A DNA stretch of 38,733 bases from a bacterium BMS3Abin08 (GCA_002897935.1 BDTA01000071.1:1-38733), one strand, 5' to 3'. Shown: positions 1-10,416, counted from the stretch's first letter. A program made the numbers and translations. Notes: a model not told the origin generated them from the letters alone.

Positions 1-947
1 TAAAGGAGGAAGACCGAAACAAGGGCCATTTCCCCTCTCAGGAGCGCAAAAAGTACATATATCAATGCATAATAGAGCCATCCGGACAGAATCATCGGCT
101 TTCTTCCGATCCTGTCGGAAAGCCTCCCACCCATCCAGGTTGACCCCATCTTGACTACATGGAATCCCGACCATAGGATTGCAATAGTTGAAGCGCCAAC
201 GCCTTCAATATTGAGCCTTAAAAGTATAAAGGCATCCGTTGAATTTCCGAGTGCAAAAATAAAGACTGAGACAATAAAGAGCCAGTATTGCCTTCCAAAA
301 TCTCTTACACCTGATCGGGGTTCTCCGTCCTCCGCTATCAGGCTGCCGCTGCCCTCAGGAACTTCAGTCCTTTCCCTGACAAAGAAGAGTATTATCAAAA
401 TCACAAACAGCCCGGGAACTATTGAAAGGAGGAATATCGTTTTCAGAGAAAGGCCCATCCCCTTAAGGAGGAATACCGCCACCAGTGGCCCGATCACGGC
501 GCCTGCATGGTCCATGGCCCTGTGAAACCCGTATGCGCGTCCGATGATGCTCCTGTCCGTAACATCCCCTATCAACGCATCTCTCGGTGAAGTCCTCACT
601 CCCTTTCCGACACGGTCCATAAACCTGAAAAAAAGCACCTGTGGCCACACCGCTGCAATACCTATAAGGGGTCTCATAAGGGACGAAAGTGTATATCCCG
701 CCAACACCATGGATTTGCGCTTCCCTGTTCTGTCGGTTATGTAGCCGGAGATAATCTTAAGCACAGAGGCCGTCATCTCAGCGACACCCTCGATCAACCC
801 TATGGCAAAAGCCCCTGCACCCAACACCGATGTGAGAAAAACCGGCAGGAGCGGATAGATCATCTCACTTGAAAGGTCTGTCAGAAGGCTCACGAACCCA
901 AGGGCGATAACCGCAGAGGGGATACCCTTTTTCTTGTTCGATTTCAT
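1..947 (-). CDS. MFS transporter, N-terminal part (runs off the window)
   Basis: I translated this frame by hand. It runs without a stop from an ATG at 947 to the window edge, about 315 residues. It begins MKSNKKKGIPSAVIAL and has the classic major-facilitator layout: hydrophobic helices separated by the loop 2-3 motif YITDRTGKRK, the segment RVGKGVRTSPRDALIGD after helix 4, and a second repeat of that loop motif (GGRLSDRIGRKP) after helix 8. It is therefore an inner-membrane secondary transporter. The substrate cannot be told from sequence; the RVGKGxRTxPRDALI signature is shared with a broad family of drug/metabolite exporters. A GGAG lies about 17 nt upstream of the ATG, which is farther than usual, so the start is only fairly secure. 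The 3' end is outside the window. Confidence 0.88.
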   Translation of the reverse strand, partial: MKSNKKKGIPSAVIALGFVSLLTDLSSEMIYPLLPVFLTSVLGAGAFAIGLIEGVAEMTASVLKIISGYITDRTGKRKSMVLAGYTLSSLMRPLIGIAAVWPQVLFFRFMDRVGKGVRTSPRDALIGDVTDRSIIGRAYGFHRAMDHAGAVIGPLVAVFLLKGMGLSLKTIFLLSIVPGLFVILIILFFVRERTEVPEGSGSLIAEDGEPRSGVRDFGRQYWLFIVSVFIFALGNSTDAFILLRLNIEGVGASTIAILWSGFHVVKMGSTWMGGRLSDRIGRKPMILSGWLYYALIYVLFALLRGEMALVSVFLL

Positions 948-1567
948 TTTTATTGTAGAGAGAACTCCTTTTATATCAATCTTTGTTAATTATAACTTGA
1001 TGGTTCCGTAAAAAGTCCGAAACAACACAATGTGTCATGCTGAATCCCGAATTAAAGTCTGTGTATAAATTGCGGTTACTTGTCATTCCCGCAAGCGAAG
1101 CGAGTCGGGAATCCTTCTCAAAGACAGATTCCGGACAAGCCGGAATGACTATTGTGCCGGAATGACATTGTGCGTTGTGTTTGATGTTGAGTTGAATTTC
1201 AAGCCTCTCTTCAACCAAAACACAAGGGAGCCTTCTTTTTTTGCATGAGAAAATGGGATAATAACTCTATATACGCTGATAAACTGAAATGAACGACCCT
1301 TATACTTGACAGAGGGATCAACTTATCCCTAAGGTGCACGCATACAGGATGTGAACCGTTTTGAGTTTCTCGTAAAACCCCCCCTGTCCGCATGCTGATA
1401 CGCACAGACAGGCATAGCAATGTAAGGTTTTGATATTTTATTTTTATATTTGCCTCCGGCACTTCTGTGCTTTCGGCAAGGTGCATTGTAATGAGTGAAA
1501 ACCCTGGGCAGTCGTACCTGACAATCGTTTAACAGCTCAATTCAGATATAAATCTATTGGAGGAACC
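948..1567. other. gene-free spacer with nested repeat fragments
   Basis: This 620-bp gap between the divergent MFS gene and pyrF has no convincing gene. It holds an R2 left end (TTCCGTAAAAAGTCC near 1006), directly followed by an R1 left end (AGTCTGTGTATAAA near 1056). A REP-like palindrome of the GATTCCGG/CCGGAATGAC type follows (about 1084-1165), and an R5 copy near 1452-1490. Neither R1 nor R2 has a recognisable right end here, so both copies look decayed or nested. Short minus-strand open frames in the gap run through the repeats and are not called. Confidence 0.7.
1452..1490 (+). repeat. R5 dispersed hairpin repeat
   Basis: A GC-rich hairpin-like segment is followed by CTTTCGGCAAGGTGCATTGTAA. 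The tail TTCGGCAAGGTGCAT recurs near 20,648 and 25,400, each time just after a short stem-loop. This copy is the most diverged in the stem. Confidence 0.6.
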
Positions 1568-2287
1568 GTGCCTTCTAAGGAAAAACTCATCCTCGCCCTC
1601 GATGTAAATGACCCTGAATACGCCCTTGAAATTATTGACTCTTTTAGTGACTGGGTGACAACATTCAAGGTCGGGATCGAACTCTTTACAACCGCAGGAC
1701 CGGATATCATCAGGAAGATCCACGACAGGGGGAAAAAGGTATTCCTTGATCTGAAGTTTCACGACATCCCCAACACCGTTTCAAGGGCAGCCCTGCAGGT
1801 AACAAGGCTGGGGGTCTCCATGTTTAATCTCCATGCCTCAGGCGGTTATGAGATGATGAAAAAAACCGCCGATGCCGTTGTCGAGACGTGTCTTAAAGAG
1901 GACATTCCAAAGCCGAGGATTATCGCCGTAACCGTTCTCACAAGCATCTCAGATGAGGAGTTCAGGAACGAGATGGGTTTCCAGCACACTATCAGGACAC
2001 ATGTTAAACACCTCGCCTCAATGGCACACCGCGCAGGGCTTGACGGTGTTGTTGCTTCAGGGCATGAACTCTCCGCCATCAGGAGAAACACCGGGAAGGA
2101 TTTTATTATAGTAACCCCCGGTATAAGACCCGCATGGTCACCACCGGATGATCAGAAAAGGACAATGACGCCGAGGGATGCCATAAGGAACGGAGCAGAT
2201 TATCTTGTGGTCGGAAGGGCGGTTCTTGCCCAGAAGGACCCTGTAGAGGCGATTGAGCTTATTTCCCTGGAGATACTCTCCTCCTGA
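1568..2287 (+). CDS. pyrF: Orotidine 5'-phosphate decarboxylase
   Basis: This enzyme decarboxylates OMP to UMP, the last step of pyrimidine synthesis, in the cytoplasm. The 239-residue product is full length for the bacterial family. Visible landmarks are the N-terminal strand LILALDV, Lys34 in FKVG, the catalytic DxKxxD motif (Asp61, Lys63, Asp66 in DLKFHDIPNT), a late TPGIRP phosphate-binding loop and a C-terminal GADYLVVGRA strand. It starts at GTG, preceded by GGAGG at a normal distance. The stop overlaps the next start by one base (TGATG), so translation of the following synthase gene is probably coupled and the two form an operon. Confidence 0.95.
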   Translation: MPSKEKLILALDVNDPEYALEIIDSFSDWVTTFKVGIELFTTAGPDIIRKIHDRGKKVFLDLKFHDIPNTVSRAALQVTRLGVSMFNLHASGGYEMMKKTADAVVETCLKEDIPKPRIIAVTVLTSISDEEFRNEMGFQHTIRTHVKHLASMAHRAGLDGVVASGHELSAIRRNTGKDFIIVTPGIRPAWSPPDDQKRTMTPRDAIRNGADYLVVGRAVLAQKDPVEAIELISLEILSS

Positions 2288-3885
2288 TGTTTGCCCTTCA
2301 GAACATGATAGTCCCGGCCAGGGAAGATTTCATTCCCCTTTGCAATCAGGGCGCCATACCACCCCTGTTTTCAGAGTTACCCTTTAAGGACCCCTTTACG
2401 GTTTTCGACTTCCTTTCACCGGAAAAGGGCATCCTCCTTGAGAGCATGAAGGGACCGGAGAAGATATCCCGCTATTCCTTTGCCGTCACTGAACCCCTCA
2501 TCGAGATAAGGATCAAGAATCATCATATAGAGTTGACCGGGGGGGACAATCTTTCACCGGACACCGGGAACTCCGGAAAAAAATCGCCTCTTTTCAGCCT
2601 TGACCTGAAAAAAACCGGTCTCAGACCCCTGGGCCTTCTCAGGAACTTAACGGTCTGTTACAGGCAAAAAAAGTCCAGCCGTCTCCCCCCTTTTCAGGGA
2701 GGGATGATCGGTCTCTTCAGTTATGACTTCGTCCGCTACCTGGAGGACCTTCCAAACACCGTAAGGGACGATCTCCTGATACCCGATGCCCATCTCCTCC
2801 TAACCGACAGGGTTTTTGCCTTTGATCATTCAGAGAACAGGGCATTTGCAGTTGTCTCACCCGGGGTCAGGCCTGTCCTTCTCAGGATTATACGAGGTTG
2901 GATCGGTGATGAATTTGCACCTCTCCCCGCACTATCGGAAACCCTGAATCCAGGCGAGATATACCGTCAGGCAGAAGAGGACCTCGGCATGATGATCTCC
3001 ATGTATAGAGAGATTCCGCCTTTAAGTGCCGACAACAAACTGCCCGTCAAGAGGAATCGCATAGAGATCGTGTATGAAAACTCCAAGAAGGAGTATATGG
3101 ACATGGTTAAACGGGCCAAGGAGTATATACATGCCGGCGATATATTCCAGGCAAACCTGTCCCAGAGACTTTCAGCCTCCATCCCGGAGACCGCCCCGTG
3201 GAATATATACAGGATTCTGAGGATTATAAACCCCGCACCCTTTTCCGCCTTTGCCGATTTCGGTGACTACCAGGTTGCCGGTTCATCCCCGGAAAGGCTG
3301 ATAAGGCTTACCGGCCGGGTTGCCGAGATACGTCCGATAGCGGGAACGAGACCAAGGGGTGGTAACGTTTCAGAGGATGAGAGGCTCAGGGATGATCTCC
3401 TGCTTAATGAAAAGGAAAGGGCCGAGCATATAATGCTCATTGACCTTGAAAGAAATGACCTGGGTAAGGTCTGCGGATATGGAACAGTGGAGGTTGACGA
3501 GCTGATGATAACCGAATTCTACTCCCATGTAATACACATAGTATCCAATGTAAAGGGGGTATTGTCAGGCGGCAGGGATGCCTACAGCCTCTTCCGGGCT
3601 GCATTCCCCGGCGGAACAATCACCGGCGTCCCAAAGGTGCGTTGCATGGAGATCATAGATGAACTTGAAACGGTTTCAAGGGGGCACTATACAGGGTCAA
3701 TAGGATACATCGGGTTCAACGGCGACATGGACCTGAATATCATAATAAGGACCTTCGTTATAAAGAAAGGCACAGCTTACGTCCAGGCCGGGGCAGGTAT
3801 CGTGGCGGATTCCGACCCCGAGAGGGAGTATTATGAAACGCTTAAGAAGGCTGAAGCCCTGCTCTCCACCCTTGAAAGGCTCTAA
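2287..3885 (+). CDS. Chorismate-using synthase component I (TrpE/PabB family)
   Basis: The 532-residue protein belongs to the anthranilate/aminodeoxychorismate synthase component I family, which adds ammonia to chorismate for tryptophan or folate synthesis. The N-terminal domain has an LLES segment (residues 50-53) followed by RYSF, like the tryptophan-sensing region of TrpE. The C-terminal catalytic domain has [16 protein letters not shown], the acidic [14 protein letters not shown] stretch, and [11 protein letters not shown]. The Ala in PIAGT is typical of TrpE, since classical PabB has Lys there. FPGGTITG, however, is closer to PabB (GGSITGAPK) than to TrpE (AGTVSGAPK). The choice is therefore open. 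No glutamine amidotransferase subunit lies next to it. The 3' end overlaps the convergent GTPase gene by 4 bp. Confidence 0.88.
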   Translation: MFALQNMIVPAREDFIPLCNQGAIPPLFSELPFKDPFTVFDFLSPEKGILLESMKGPEKISRYSFAVTEPLIEIRIKNHHIELTGGDNLSPDTGNSGKKSPLFSLDLKKTGLRPLGLLRNLTVCYRQKKSSRLPPFQGGMIGLFSYDFVRYLEDLPNTVRDDLLIPDAHLLLTDRVFAFDHSENRAFAVVSPGVRPVLLRIIRGWIGDEFAPLPALSETLNPGEIYRQAEEDLGMMISMYREIPPLSADNKLPVKRNRIEIVYENSKKEYMDMVKRAKEYIHAGDIFQANLSQRLSASIPETAPWNIYRILRIINPAPFSAFADFGDYQVAGSSPERLIRLTGRVAEIRPIAGTRPRGGNVSEDERLRDDLLLNEKERAEHIMLIDLERNDLGKVCGYGTVEVDELMITEFYSHVIHIVSNVKGVLSGGRDAYSLFRAAFPGGTITGVPKVRCMEIIDELETVSRGHYTGSIGYIGFNGDMDLNIIIRTFVIKKGTAYVQAGAGIVADSDPEREYYETLKKAEALLSTLERL

Positions 3886-4835
3886 CGAAAGAAAAGCCAT
3901 CGCTTCCCGGTCTTCGCATTGCTGATAGCTTCCCTGATCTCCTTCAACAGATAAACTATCTCGTCCTGTTTACTTATCGAATCAGTCAGGTTTTTTGAGA
4001 GCTTCTCGACAGAGGCCTCAAAATGAAGGATGGTCTCCTTTAATCCCTTGTCGTGGTCAACCGACGACCTTATCACGCTTAGTTGTTTCACAATCTCCGT
4101 CAAGACATCATCGAGTCCGTTCCGGTCTCTTTCGGGCTGTTTCCCCCCTGTAACATTCCGGGATGCGGTCTCAACCGGCTTAGGGGCAGCCGTAGCAACA
4201 GCCGCTCTATCCACGGTATGCCCTTTACCGGATAACCTGAGATCTATCTTGTGTTTGGCGGATATATCTTTAAGGAGTATCCTTGTGATATTTTCAAAGG
4301 TTTCATTAACCCCCTTTCCTTCAACCGCAACGGCCTCGAAAAACGGGGAACCCCTGATGTTCAGTCTCTTATTGATCTCTTTTAGAGACATTATACCCGG
4401 GAGGTCTCTCTTGTTATACTGGAAAACAATGGGAATCTCGCCGGGGTCAAGGTTGTTTGCAATAAGGTTCTCTCTCATGTTGTTCAGGCTCTCGATATTT
4501 TCGTGAATCATCTGTTTCTGGGAGTCAGCAACAAAAACAACCGCATCGGCGCCCTTCAGCACCAGTCTCCTCGTTGCGTTATACCTCACCTGGCCAGGCA
4601 CGGTATAGAGCTGAAAACGGAAGGAAAAGTCCTTGATCTTGCCAAGCTCAACAGGCATGAAATCAAAAAAGAGCGTCCTGTCCGCCTCTGTTGAGAGCGA
4701 AAGGAGCTTGCCCCTCCTCTTGGGATCAAGCACGGAGTGAAGAAACTGGAGGTTGGTTGTCTTACCGCTTAGTCCCGGCCCGTAGTAAACGATCTTGAGG
4801 GTTATCTCTTTTGTCGCATAATTAAATAAAGCCAT
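3882..4835 (-). CDS. MglA-like small Ras-type GTPase with C-terminal extension
   Basis: The first 200 or so residues form a small GTPase domain of the bacterial MglA type: P-loop GPGLSGKT (residues 19-26), switch II TVPGQ, and the guanine-specifying NKRD. In the MglA family this GTPase sets cell polarity and motility with a Roadblock-type GAP (MglB); none is encoded here. Unlike the ~195-residue MglA, this protein continues to 317 residues with a low-complexity Ala/Pro/Thr linker and then a heptad-rich, probably coiled-coil tail ending [10 protein letters not shown]. The upstream side is an R2 element, so it probably has its own promoter. The GTPase call is firm; the polarity role is inference from the family. 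Confidence 0.87.
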   Translation of the reverse strand: MALFNYATKEITLKIVYYGPGLSGKTTNLQFLHSVLDPKRRGKLLSLSTEADRTLFFDFMPVELGKIKDFSFRFQLYTVPGQVRYNATRRLVLKGADAVVFVADSQKQMIHENIESLNNMRENLIANNLDPGEIPIVFQYNKRDLPGIMSLKEINKRLNIRGSPFFEAVAVEGKGVNETFENITRILLKDISAKHKIDLRLSGKGHTVDRAAVATAAPKPVETASRNVTGGKQPERDRNGLDDVLTEIVKQLSVIRSSVDHDKGLKETILHFEASVEKLSKNLTDSISKQDEIVYLLKEIREAISNAKTGKRWLFFR

Positions 4836-4987
4836 CTTGGTTTTTTGAAGACTGGACTGTTATGTTAACTGCCAAACAAGCAACCCCGGCTCTTAACGGA
4901 CCTTTGCACAAATAGAAAGATGACCTCACAGTCATTCCGAATTTATTCCAGGAGTGACAATTTACGGGTTAAACAACAGATGATGCA

Positions 4988-5135
4988 CTCGTAAAAAGTC
5001 CTGATTGTCACCCTGAACCATGTGCTGAACTTGTTTCAGTATTGTTTCAGGGTCTCATAACTTCTTGATATAGATTTCCCGAACTTGATTCGGGATTCAG
5101 AATGACGGAATAGGGTATTTCTGATTTTTTACGAG
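4988..5135 (+). repeat. R2 MITE-like element, complete copy
   Basis: An element of about 148 bp fills the gap between the GTPase and GGDEF genes. It is bounded by CTCGTAAAAAGTC at the left and the inverted GATTTTTTACGAG at the right (13-bp termini, one mismatch). The interior holds palindromic GTCACCCTGAACC... and CCGAACTTGATTCGG segments. It has no coding capacity. A second complete copy with the same ends and similar interior is at 38,029-38,158. Confidence 0.75.
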
Positions 5136-5150
5136 ACTGTCAACAGATGT

Positions 5151-6533
5151 TTAAATTATAGCATAAACTCCGTTTCTTGTGCGATATTTCACCTTATACA
5201 TAGCCTCATCAGCGAGTTTCAGCAGATCCTCTTTGGATTTGGCCCTGTCGGGATATGAGGCCACACCAAAACTCGCGGTTACCCTGATGTTAAACCCCTC
5301 TTCTTTAAGGAAGACGGATCCTGCAATGGTCTTCCTCAGCCTCTCCGCAATCTGCTTTGCATAGTGAGATGAAGTCTGAGGCAGGACAATAACAAACTCA
5401 TCACCTCCATACCTTGCAACAATATCAACGGAACGGAGCCTGCCCAGGAGCAACTGACCAAGCTCCACAAGGACCTTGCTTCCGACAAGATGGCCGTACT
5501 TATCATTGACATTCTTAAAAAAGTCTATGTCCATAAAGATAAGGGATAACGAAGTACCGTAACGGTTACAGCGCTCTATCTCAATCTCCAGGGTCCTCTG
5601 GAGATACCTCGTATTAAAGAGTTTGGTAAGATCATCCGTAATAGCAAGCTCCGCCATCTTCTGTTGAAGGATGATCTTTTCAATAGCTACCGAGAGAGGT
5701 TTAACTATCCTTGAAAGAAAGAGCAGATCATCCTCTGTAAAATACCTGCTCCCCTCCCTGTTGATAACCTCAAGAACTCCCAGCAGGGAATCCTTGCCCG
5801 GTATAGGCAATGCAATAAGAGAATGGGTTCCGAAATCCTTATGTAAAAAGGCCTCGGACTTGAACCTCTTGTCTTTCTTCACATCATCGACCGTTACAGA
5901 CCTGCCTTTCTGTGCGACCCAACCGGCTATCCCCTCACCAAAGGACAACCTGACATTCCTGAATGCCTTTCTTCTTCTCTGTGATGTGACACTCACGGTA
6001 AGTGCATCAAGCTCCGGGTCCTTCAACATTACCAGGAACCCATTGCTATCGAGAATACTTCTCACCTTCTTCATCACCGAGGTGAGGATTTCGGCAAGGT
6101 CATCCGTAATTGTGATCAGGTGGTTTATTTCCTCATAAACTTCGATCAGGAACTGCAGGGAGCTGGTCCTCTGGCTGAGAGAGCGGTTCTCCAAAAGTAT
6201 CCGTCTCATTGATTCGAGGAAATCCGCGGTCCTCTTGATCTCAGCGCAGCCGGGGCTGGCAAGCACCCGGGTAAGGAGGTGTTTTTTTCTGGACAGCCGG
6301 GGTCTCTTTTTGTCGGTCAGGACTATTATCGGAACGGTCGGATATGATTTCCGGAGTGGCGTGATAGAGTCGCTCCCGAACTCATCCCCCTTTAATACAA
6401 TGAGGTCAGGAGAAGAAGAAACATCGTTAAGGTCCCCGATTTCCCGAAAGGACCTGATCTCCTCAAACTTGCAGCGGTCAAGCCCTGAAACAACACTCTC
6501 AGGACTTGAGGATATGACAAAAACCTTAGACAT
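5151..6533 (-). CDS. GAF-GGDEF diguanylate cyclase
   Basis: The predicted cytoplasmic diguanylate cyclase makes c-di-GMP from two GTP. Start chosen: ATG at 6533 ([12 protein letters not shown]), which overlaps the secA stop by 8 bp; an in-frame extension to 6596 lies inside secA and is less likely. Layout: a degenerate receiver-like N-terminal domain of about 110 residues, a short coiled linker, a GAF domain (ending with [19 protein letters not shown]), then GGDEF. The active-site motif is intact (RYGGDEF), and an RxxD inhibitory site (RSVD) sits five residues before GGDEF, so product inhibition is expected. The N-terminal receiver lacks an obvious phospho-acceptor Asp context. Coupling to secA suggests co-expression with export genes. 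Confidence 0.9.
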   Translation of the reverse strand: MSKVFVISSSPESVVSGLDRCKFEEIRSFREIGDLNDVSSSPDLIVLKGDEFGSDSITPLRKSYPTVPIIVLTDKKRPRLSRKKHLLTRVLASPGCAEIKRTADFLESMRRILLENRSLSQRTSSLQFLIEVYEEINHLITITDDLAEILTSVMKKVRSILDSNGFLVMLKDPELDALTVSVTSQRRRKAFRNVRLSFGEGIAGWVAQKGRSVTVDDVKKDKRFKSEAFLHKDFGTHSLIALPIPGKDSLLGVLEVINREGSRYFTEDDLLFLSRIVKPLSVAIEKIILQQKMAELAITDDLTKLFNTRYLQRTLEIEIERCNRYGTSLSLIFMDIDFFKNVNDKYGHLVGSKVLVELGQLLLGRLRSVDIVARYGGDEFVIVLPQTSSHYAKQIAERLRKTIAGSVFLKEEGFNIRVTASFGVASYPDRAKSKEDLLKLADEAMYKVKYRTRNGVYAII

Positions 6534-9201
6534 TAACACCGCAGCATTTTTTGTATTTCTTGCCGCTTCCGCATGGACAGGGCTCGTTCCTGCCAATCTT
6601 TTTAGTCTTCTTCACGGGCTTTCTCGTCTCCCCGTCACCGCGGTTGAGAATGATAGGTGCGTTCCTCCTTTGGGTTACCTTTTCCGCATCATCTTCGCTC
6701 TTCACCTGTATTCTGTAAAGCCTCGTAAGGACCTCGTTTTTTATCCTTTCAGTCATATCGGCAAACATATCGAAGCCCTCCCTCTTGTATTCAACAAGCG
6801 GGTCTTTCTGGCCGTAACCCCTCAGGCCTATCCCCTCCTTGAGATGGTCCATTGCAAGGAGATGGTCCTTCCACTGTACATCGACGACCTGAAGCATAAA
6901 TATCCGTTCGAGGTAACGCATCAGGTCACTCCCTATTTCCTCCTCCTTCTTATCGTAAAACTCACGCAATTGCCTAAGAACATCCTCCTTCAGCGCCTCT
7001 ATGCCCATGATATCCGAAGTGCTCTCAAGCTTTACACCGAAGATGCCGTAAACCACGCTGTTCATCTCCTCGATGTCCCAGTATTCGGGATGTTTGTCTC
7101 CGGGACAATGAGTTTCGACGATGAAGGACACCACATCCCCGATCATCTCATCAATCCGGTCTCTTAGTGACTCGGCCTCAAGTATCTCCCTTCTGAACGA
7201 ATAAATCTCCATTCTCTGCTTGTTCATCACATCGTCATATTCAAGCAGGTGTTTTCTGATATCAAAGTTATGGGCCTCAACCTTTTTCTGGGCATTCTCT
7301 ATCGCCTTGGAAACCATCTTGTTCTCAATGGGCACATCCTCGTCCATTCCGAGTTTTCCCATCAGTCCCGATATCCGGTCGGACCCGAATATACGCATCA
7401 GATCATCCTCAAGGGAGAGAAAAAAGCGTGACGAACCGGGGTCACCCTGCCTGCCTGAACGTCCCCTCAACTGGTTATCTATTCTCCTGGCCTCGTGTCT
7501 TTCCGTTCCCAGTATATGAAGTCCCCCTGCCTGAACAACCCTTTCACGGTCCCTGCCGCAGCTCTCTTCCGCCTTCCTGTAGGCATCCTCCATGTCTTCG
7601 CTGGAAGGTTCTTTCTTGCCCTTGAGTAACCCCTCCGCAAGCCCCTTGGGGTTCCCGCCAAGCACTATGTCCGTTCCCCTGCCGGCCATGTTCGTTGCAA
7701 TCGTTACAGCCGCTGCCTGGCCGGCCTGTGTTATGATTTCCGCCTCCTTTTCATGATACTTGGCATTGAGGACGGCGTGGGCTATCTTCTTCCTCTTTAA
7801 CATCTTGCTGAGCACTTCCGACTTCTCGATGGAAATAGTGCCCACAAGGACAGGCTGGCCACGTTTATAGCAGTCCTCTATCTCATCTACAACCGCCTTG
7901 AACTTGGCCTTCTCAGTCTTATAAATCATATCTGGGTAGTCCATCCTGATCATGGGCTTGTTTGTAGGCACAACAACTACATCGAGATCATATATCCTGG
8001 CAAACTCCTCGGCCTCGGTATCCGCGGTACCGGTCATGCCTGAGAGTTTGTTGTACATCCTGAAATAGTTCTGGAAGGTTATCGTGGCAAGTGTCTGGTT
8101 TTCACTCTCAATCTTGACTCCCTCCTTGGCCTCAATGGCCTGATGCAGACCGTCCGACCATCTCCGTCCAGGCATCAACCTGCCTGTAAATTCATCAACA
8201 ATAAGCACCTGTCCATCCTTTACGACATAATCGACATCCCTCTTGAAGAGGTGGTGTGCCCTGAGCCCCTGCAGGACATGGTGAACAAGTTCAATATTCT
8301 CCGGATCAAAGAGATTATCCACACCAAGGAGCTTTTCGGCCTTGATACTGCCCTCCTCCGTCAGTATGGCGGTCTTTGCCTTCTCATCGACCGTAAAGTC
8401 CTCTTCCTCTCTCAGCTTGGGTATGATCTTGTCTATCTTGTAATATTTCCCCGTTGCCTCCTCGGATGGACCGGAGATTATAAGGGGAGTCCTTGCCTCG
8501 TCTATCAGGATACTGTCAACCTCATCCACAATCGCATAGTTGAGTTCTCGCTGGCAGTAATCATCAATCTCATACTTCATGTTGTCCCTCAGGTAATCGA
8601 ACCCGAACTCATTGTTCGTCCCATAGGTTACGTCTGCACCGTACGCCTCTTTCCTGGAACAGGGTTTCAGGCAGTCATAACTCTTGTCATCGGCCCGGAA
8701 TTCAGGATCGTAAAGAAATGAGGCATCATGCTGGATTATCCCAACCGTCAACCCGAGGTGATGATAAACCGGAGCCATCCACAGGGCATCCCTCTTTGCA
8801 AGATAGTCGTTAACCGTAACAATATGGGCGCCCCTGCCATCGAGGCCATTGAGATACACGGGAAGGGTTGCCACAAGGGTTTTACCCTCACCGGTCTTCA
8901 TCTCGGCTATCTTCCCCTCATGCAACACGACACCCCCCAGGAGCTGCACGTCGAAATGCCTCATATTAATAAGCCTCTTAGCTGTCTCCCTCACTGTGGC
9001 AAAGGCCTCGAAGAGGATATCGTCAAGGCTCTCCCCCCCTTCAAGCCTCTCCCTGAACTCATCTGTTTTCGCCCTTAACTGTTGATCGGTAAGGGGAGAA
9101 ATTTCCGGCTCAAAGGCGTTTATCCGCTCCACTATCGGACCGAGACGCTTTATTTCCCTCTCGTTCTTGGTCCCGAAAATCTTCTTGAAAATTGTAACCA
9201 T
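6526..9201 (-). CDS. secA: Protein translocase ATPase SecA
   Basis: SecA is the motor that pushes unfolded pre-proteins through SecYEG. The 891-residue length is typical. Seen in order: N-terminal helical start, Walker A GEGKT (residues 104-108), [15 protein letters not shown], the DEVD Walker B, the [12 protein letters not shown] segment, NMAGRGTDI and [11 protein letters not shown] helicase-type motifs, and a C-terminal SEC-C zinc motif with Cys875, Cys877, Cys886 and Cys887 ([13 protein letters not shown]). That tail in other bacteria binds zinc and SecB or the ribosome. The start ATG is followed by VTIFKKIFG, usual for SecA. It is divergent from the yajC-secDF operon, so both halves of the export machinery share one 220-bp control region. 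The diguanylate cyclase gene overlaps its stop. Confidence 0.98.
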   Translation of the reverse strand: MVTIFKKIFGTKNEREIKRLGPIVERINAFEPEISPLTDQQLRAKTDEFRERLEGGESLDDILFEAFATVRETAKRLINMRHFDVQLLGGVVLHEGKIAEMKTGEGKTLVATLPVYLNGLDGRGAHIVTVNDYLAKRDALWMAPVYHHLGLTVGIIQHDASFLYDPEFRADDKSYDCLKPCSRKEAYGADVTYGTNNEFGFDYLRDNMKYEIDDYCQRELNYAIVDEVDSILIDEARTPLIISGPSEEATGKYYKIDKIIPKLREEEDFTVDEKAKTAILTEEGSIKAEKLLGVDNLFDPENIELVHHVLQGLRAHHLFKRDVDYVVKDGQVLIVDEFTGRLMPGRRWSDGLHQAIEAKEGVKIESENQTLATITFQNYFRMYNKLSGMTGTADTEAEEFARIYDLDVVVVPTNKPMIRMDYPDMIYKTEKAKFKAVVDEIEDCYKRGQPVLVGTISIEKSEVLSKMLKRKKIAHAVLNAKYHEKEAEIITQAGQAAAVTIATNMAGRGTDIVLGGNPKGLAEGLLKGKKEPSSEDMEDAYRKAEESCGRDRERVVQAGGLHILGTERHEARRIDNQLRGRSGRQGDPGSSRFFLSLEDDLMRIFGSDRISGLMGKLGMDEDVPIENKMVSKAIENAQKKVEAHNFDIRKHLLEYDDVMNKQRMEIYSFRREILEAESLRDRIDEMIGDVVSFIVETHCPGDKHPEYWDIEEMNSVVYGIFGVKLESTSDIMGIEALKEDVLRQLREFYDKKEEEIGSDLMRYLERIFMLQVVDVQWKDHLLAMDHLKEGIGLRGYGQKDPLVEYKREGFDMFADMTERIKNEVLTRLYRIQVKSEDDAEKVTQRRNAPIILNRGDGETRKPVKKTKKIGRNEPCPCGSGKKYKKCCGVNV

Positions 9202-9281
9202 ACTTTAATCTTAAATAAATCTCCGGGCTTTATGCAACAATTATGGCCTTTTCATTCTTAAATTACGTTAATCCCCGGTCA

Positions 9282-9311
9282 TTGCAAATTCAAGAACAAA
9301 CTGACTATAAT
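9282..9311 (+). promoter_or_regulatory. Probable sigma70 promoter of the yajC-secDF operon
   Basis: TTGCAA at 9282-9287 and TATAAT at 9306-9311 are separated by 18 bp, in the 220-bp spacer between divergent secA and yajC. Transcription would start near 9318, leaving a leader of about 105 nt before yajC. The -10 is a perfect consensus and the -35 matches at 5 of 6 positions. Confidence 0.55.
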
Positions 9312-9422
9312 ATTGAATTTGGTCCCTTATTCAGGACCTTGATAAAAAACCCCTAAAAGGTTACTATATCTTACCCCGGAGAGTGCATATGCGCTACCGG
9401 GATAAAAAAAGGGAGGTGAACC

Positions 9423-9752
9423 ATGTTTGAATCAATAGCTTGGGCTATGGGACCGACACAGGGTGGAGCACAGGGACCTCAGGCCTTACTCACAAGTTTC
9501 TTGCCGCTTATAATCATCTTTGCCATCTTTTATTTTCTCCTTATCCGGCCGCAGCAAAAGAAGGCTAAACAGCACAGGGAGATGCTTGAATCACTCAAAA
9601 AGGGTGATAAAATTGTCACTACAGGCGGAATCTATGGGCTGATAGAGGCTGTAGGAGAAAAAACAGTGACTCTGAAGATTGCCGAGAATGTGAAAATAAA
9701 AGTCGGGAAGGCTTACATTGCAACACTCAGGTCCAGTTCAGAAGAAGACTGA
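9423..9752 (+). CDS. yajC: Sec translocase accessory protein YajC
   Basis: The 109-residue inner-membrane protein has one N-terminal transmembrane helix (about residues 25-43) followed by the family signature LLIRPQQKKAKQHREML and a small basic cytoplasmic beta domain with GDKIVTTGGIYG. YajC joins SecD and SecF in the SecDF-YajC complex that aids the late steps of export. A strong ribosome-binding site (GGGAGGTG) precedes the ATG. The gene leads an operon with an HD-domain gene, secD and secF. Confidence 0.95.
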   Translation: MFESIAWAMGPTQGGAQGPQALLTSFLPLIIIFAIFYFLLIRPQQKKAKQHREMLESLKKGDKIVTTGGIYGLIEAVGEKTVTLKIAENVKIKVGKAYIATLRSSSEED

Positions 9753-10416
9753 GAATGTCCCTGATATCGATAAACTCTTAAATAATCCAAAGGCAAGACT
9801 CTATATTGAGGCCGCTGACCGGTATCTCGACTGTATAGGCTATACTGAACACGGGCTCAGACACTGTGGTGTTGTTTCAAAAACCGCATACAGAATATTA
9901 AAAAAGCTCGGCTACCCCGAAAAAACCGCCGTCCTTGCAGCGGCGGCCGGATTTCTGCATGACATCGGGAATATGCTTGGCAGAGATATGCACCACAAAA
10001 TGGGGGCGTTACTCTCTAAAGAGATTCTTGAGGAGACGGGATTTGAACTTCGGGATATCATAACGATCATGACTGCTGTAGTAATTCACGAAGAAATCGA
10101 GGGCTCAATACCCGACGAAGTATCTGCGTCGATGCTTATTGCAGACAAATCGGACGTGCACAGAAGCAGGGTCAGAAACCCCTCCATGGTAAGTCAGGAT
10201 ATCCACGACAGGGTCAACTACGCTGCAACGGAGTCGGATCTGTCAATTGATCCCCCGGCTAAACTCATAACCCTTTCCCTTGTGATAGATACAAGAATCT
10301 CCCAGGTGATCGAGTATTTTGAGATCTTCCTTTCGAGAATGTCGACATGCAGGCAGGCTGCAAGGACTCTCGGGGCGGAATTCAATCTGTATATAAACAA
10401 TACAAGAATGGCATAA
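9718..10416 (+). CDS. HD-domain phosphohydrolase
   Basis: The protein has about 232 residues with a metal-dependent HD domain: EHGLRHCG supplies the first His, GFLHDIGN the HD pair, and MHHKMG a further conserved position. The family hydrolyses phosphate esters or nucleotides; the substrate is unknown. The frame has no ATG near its 5' end. The best start is TTG at 9718 behind GGGAAGG, so the gene overlaps yajC by 35 bp. An ATG at 9755 is out of frame. It sits inside the yajC-secD-secF operon, 9 bp before secD, which suggests co-expression with the export complex but does not prove a role in export. Confidence 0.85.
   Translation: MQHSGPVQKKTENVPDIDKLLNNPKARLYIEAADRYLDCIGYTEHGLRHCGVVSKTAYRILKKLGYPEKTAVLAAAAGFLHDIGNMLGRDMHHKMGALLSKEILEETGFELRDIITIMTAVVIHEEIEGSIPDEVSASMLIADKSDVHRSRVRNPSMVSQDIHDRVNYAATESDLSIDPPAKLITLSLVIDTRISQVIEYFEIFLSRMSTCRQAARTLGAEFNLYINNTRMA

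Noticed and set aside
6235-7167. A 310-codon plus-strand open frame
   Set aside because: It is antisense to the 3' end of secA and the start of the GGDEF gene; its composition mirrors those genes and it has no ribosome-binding site or domain.
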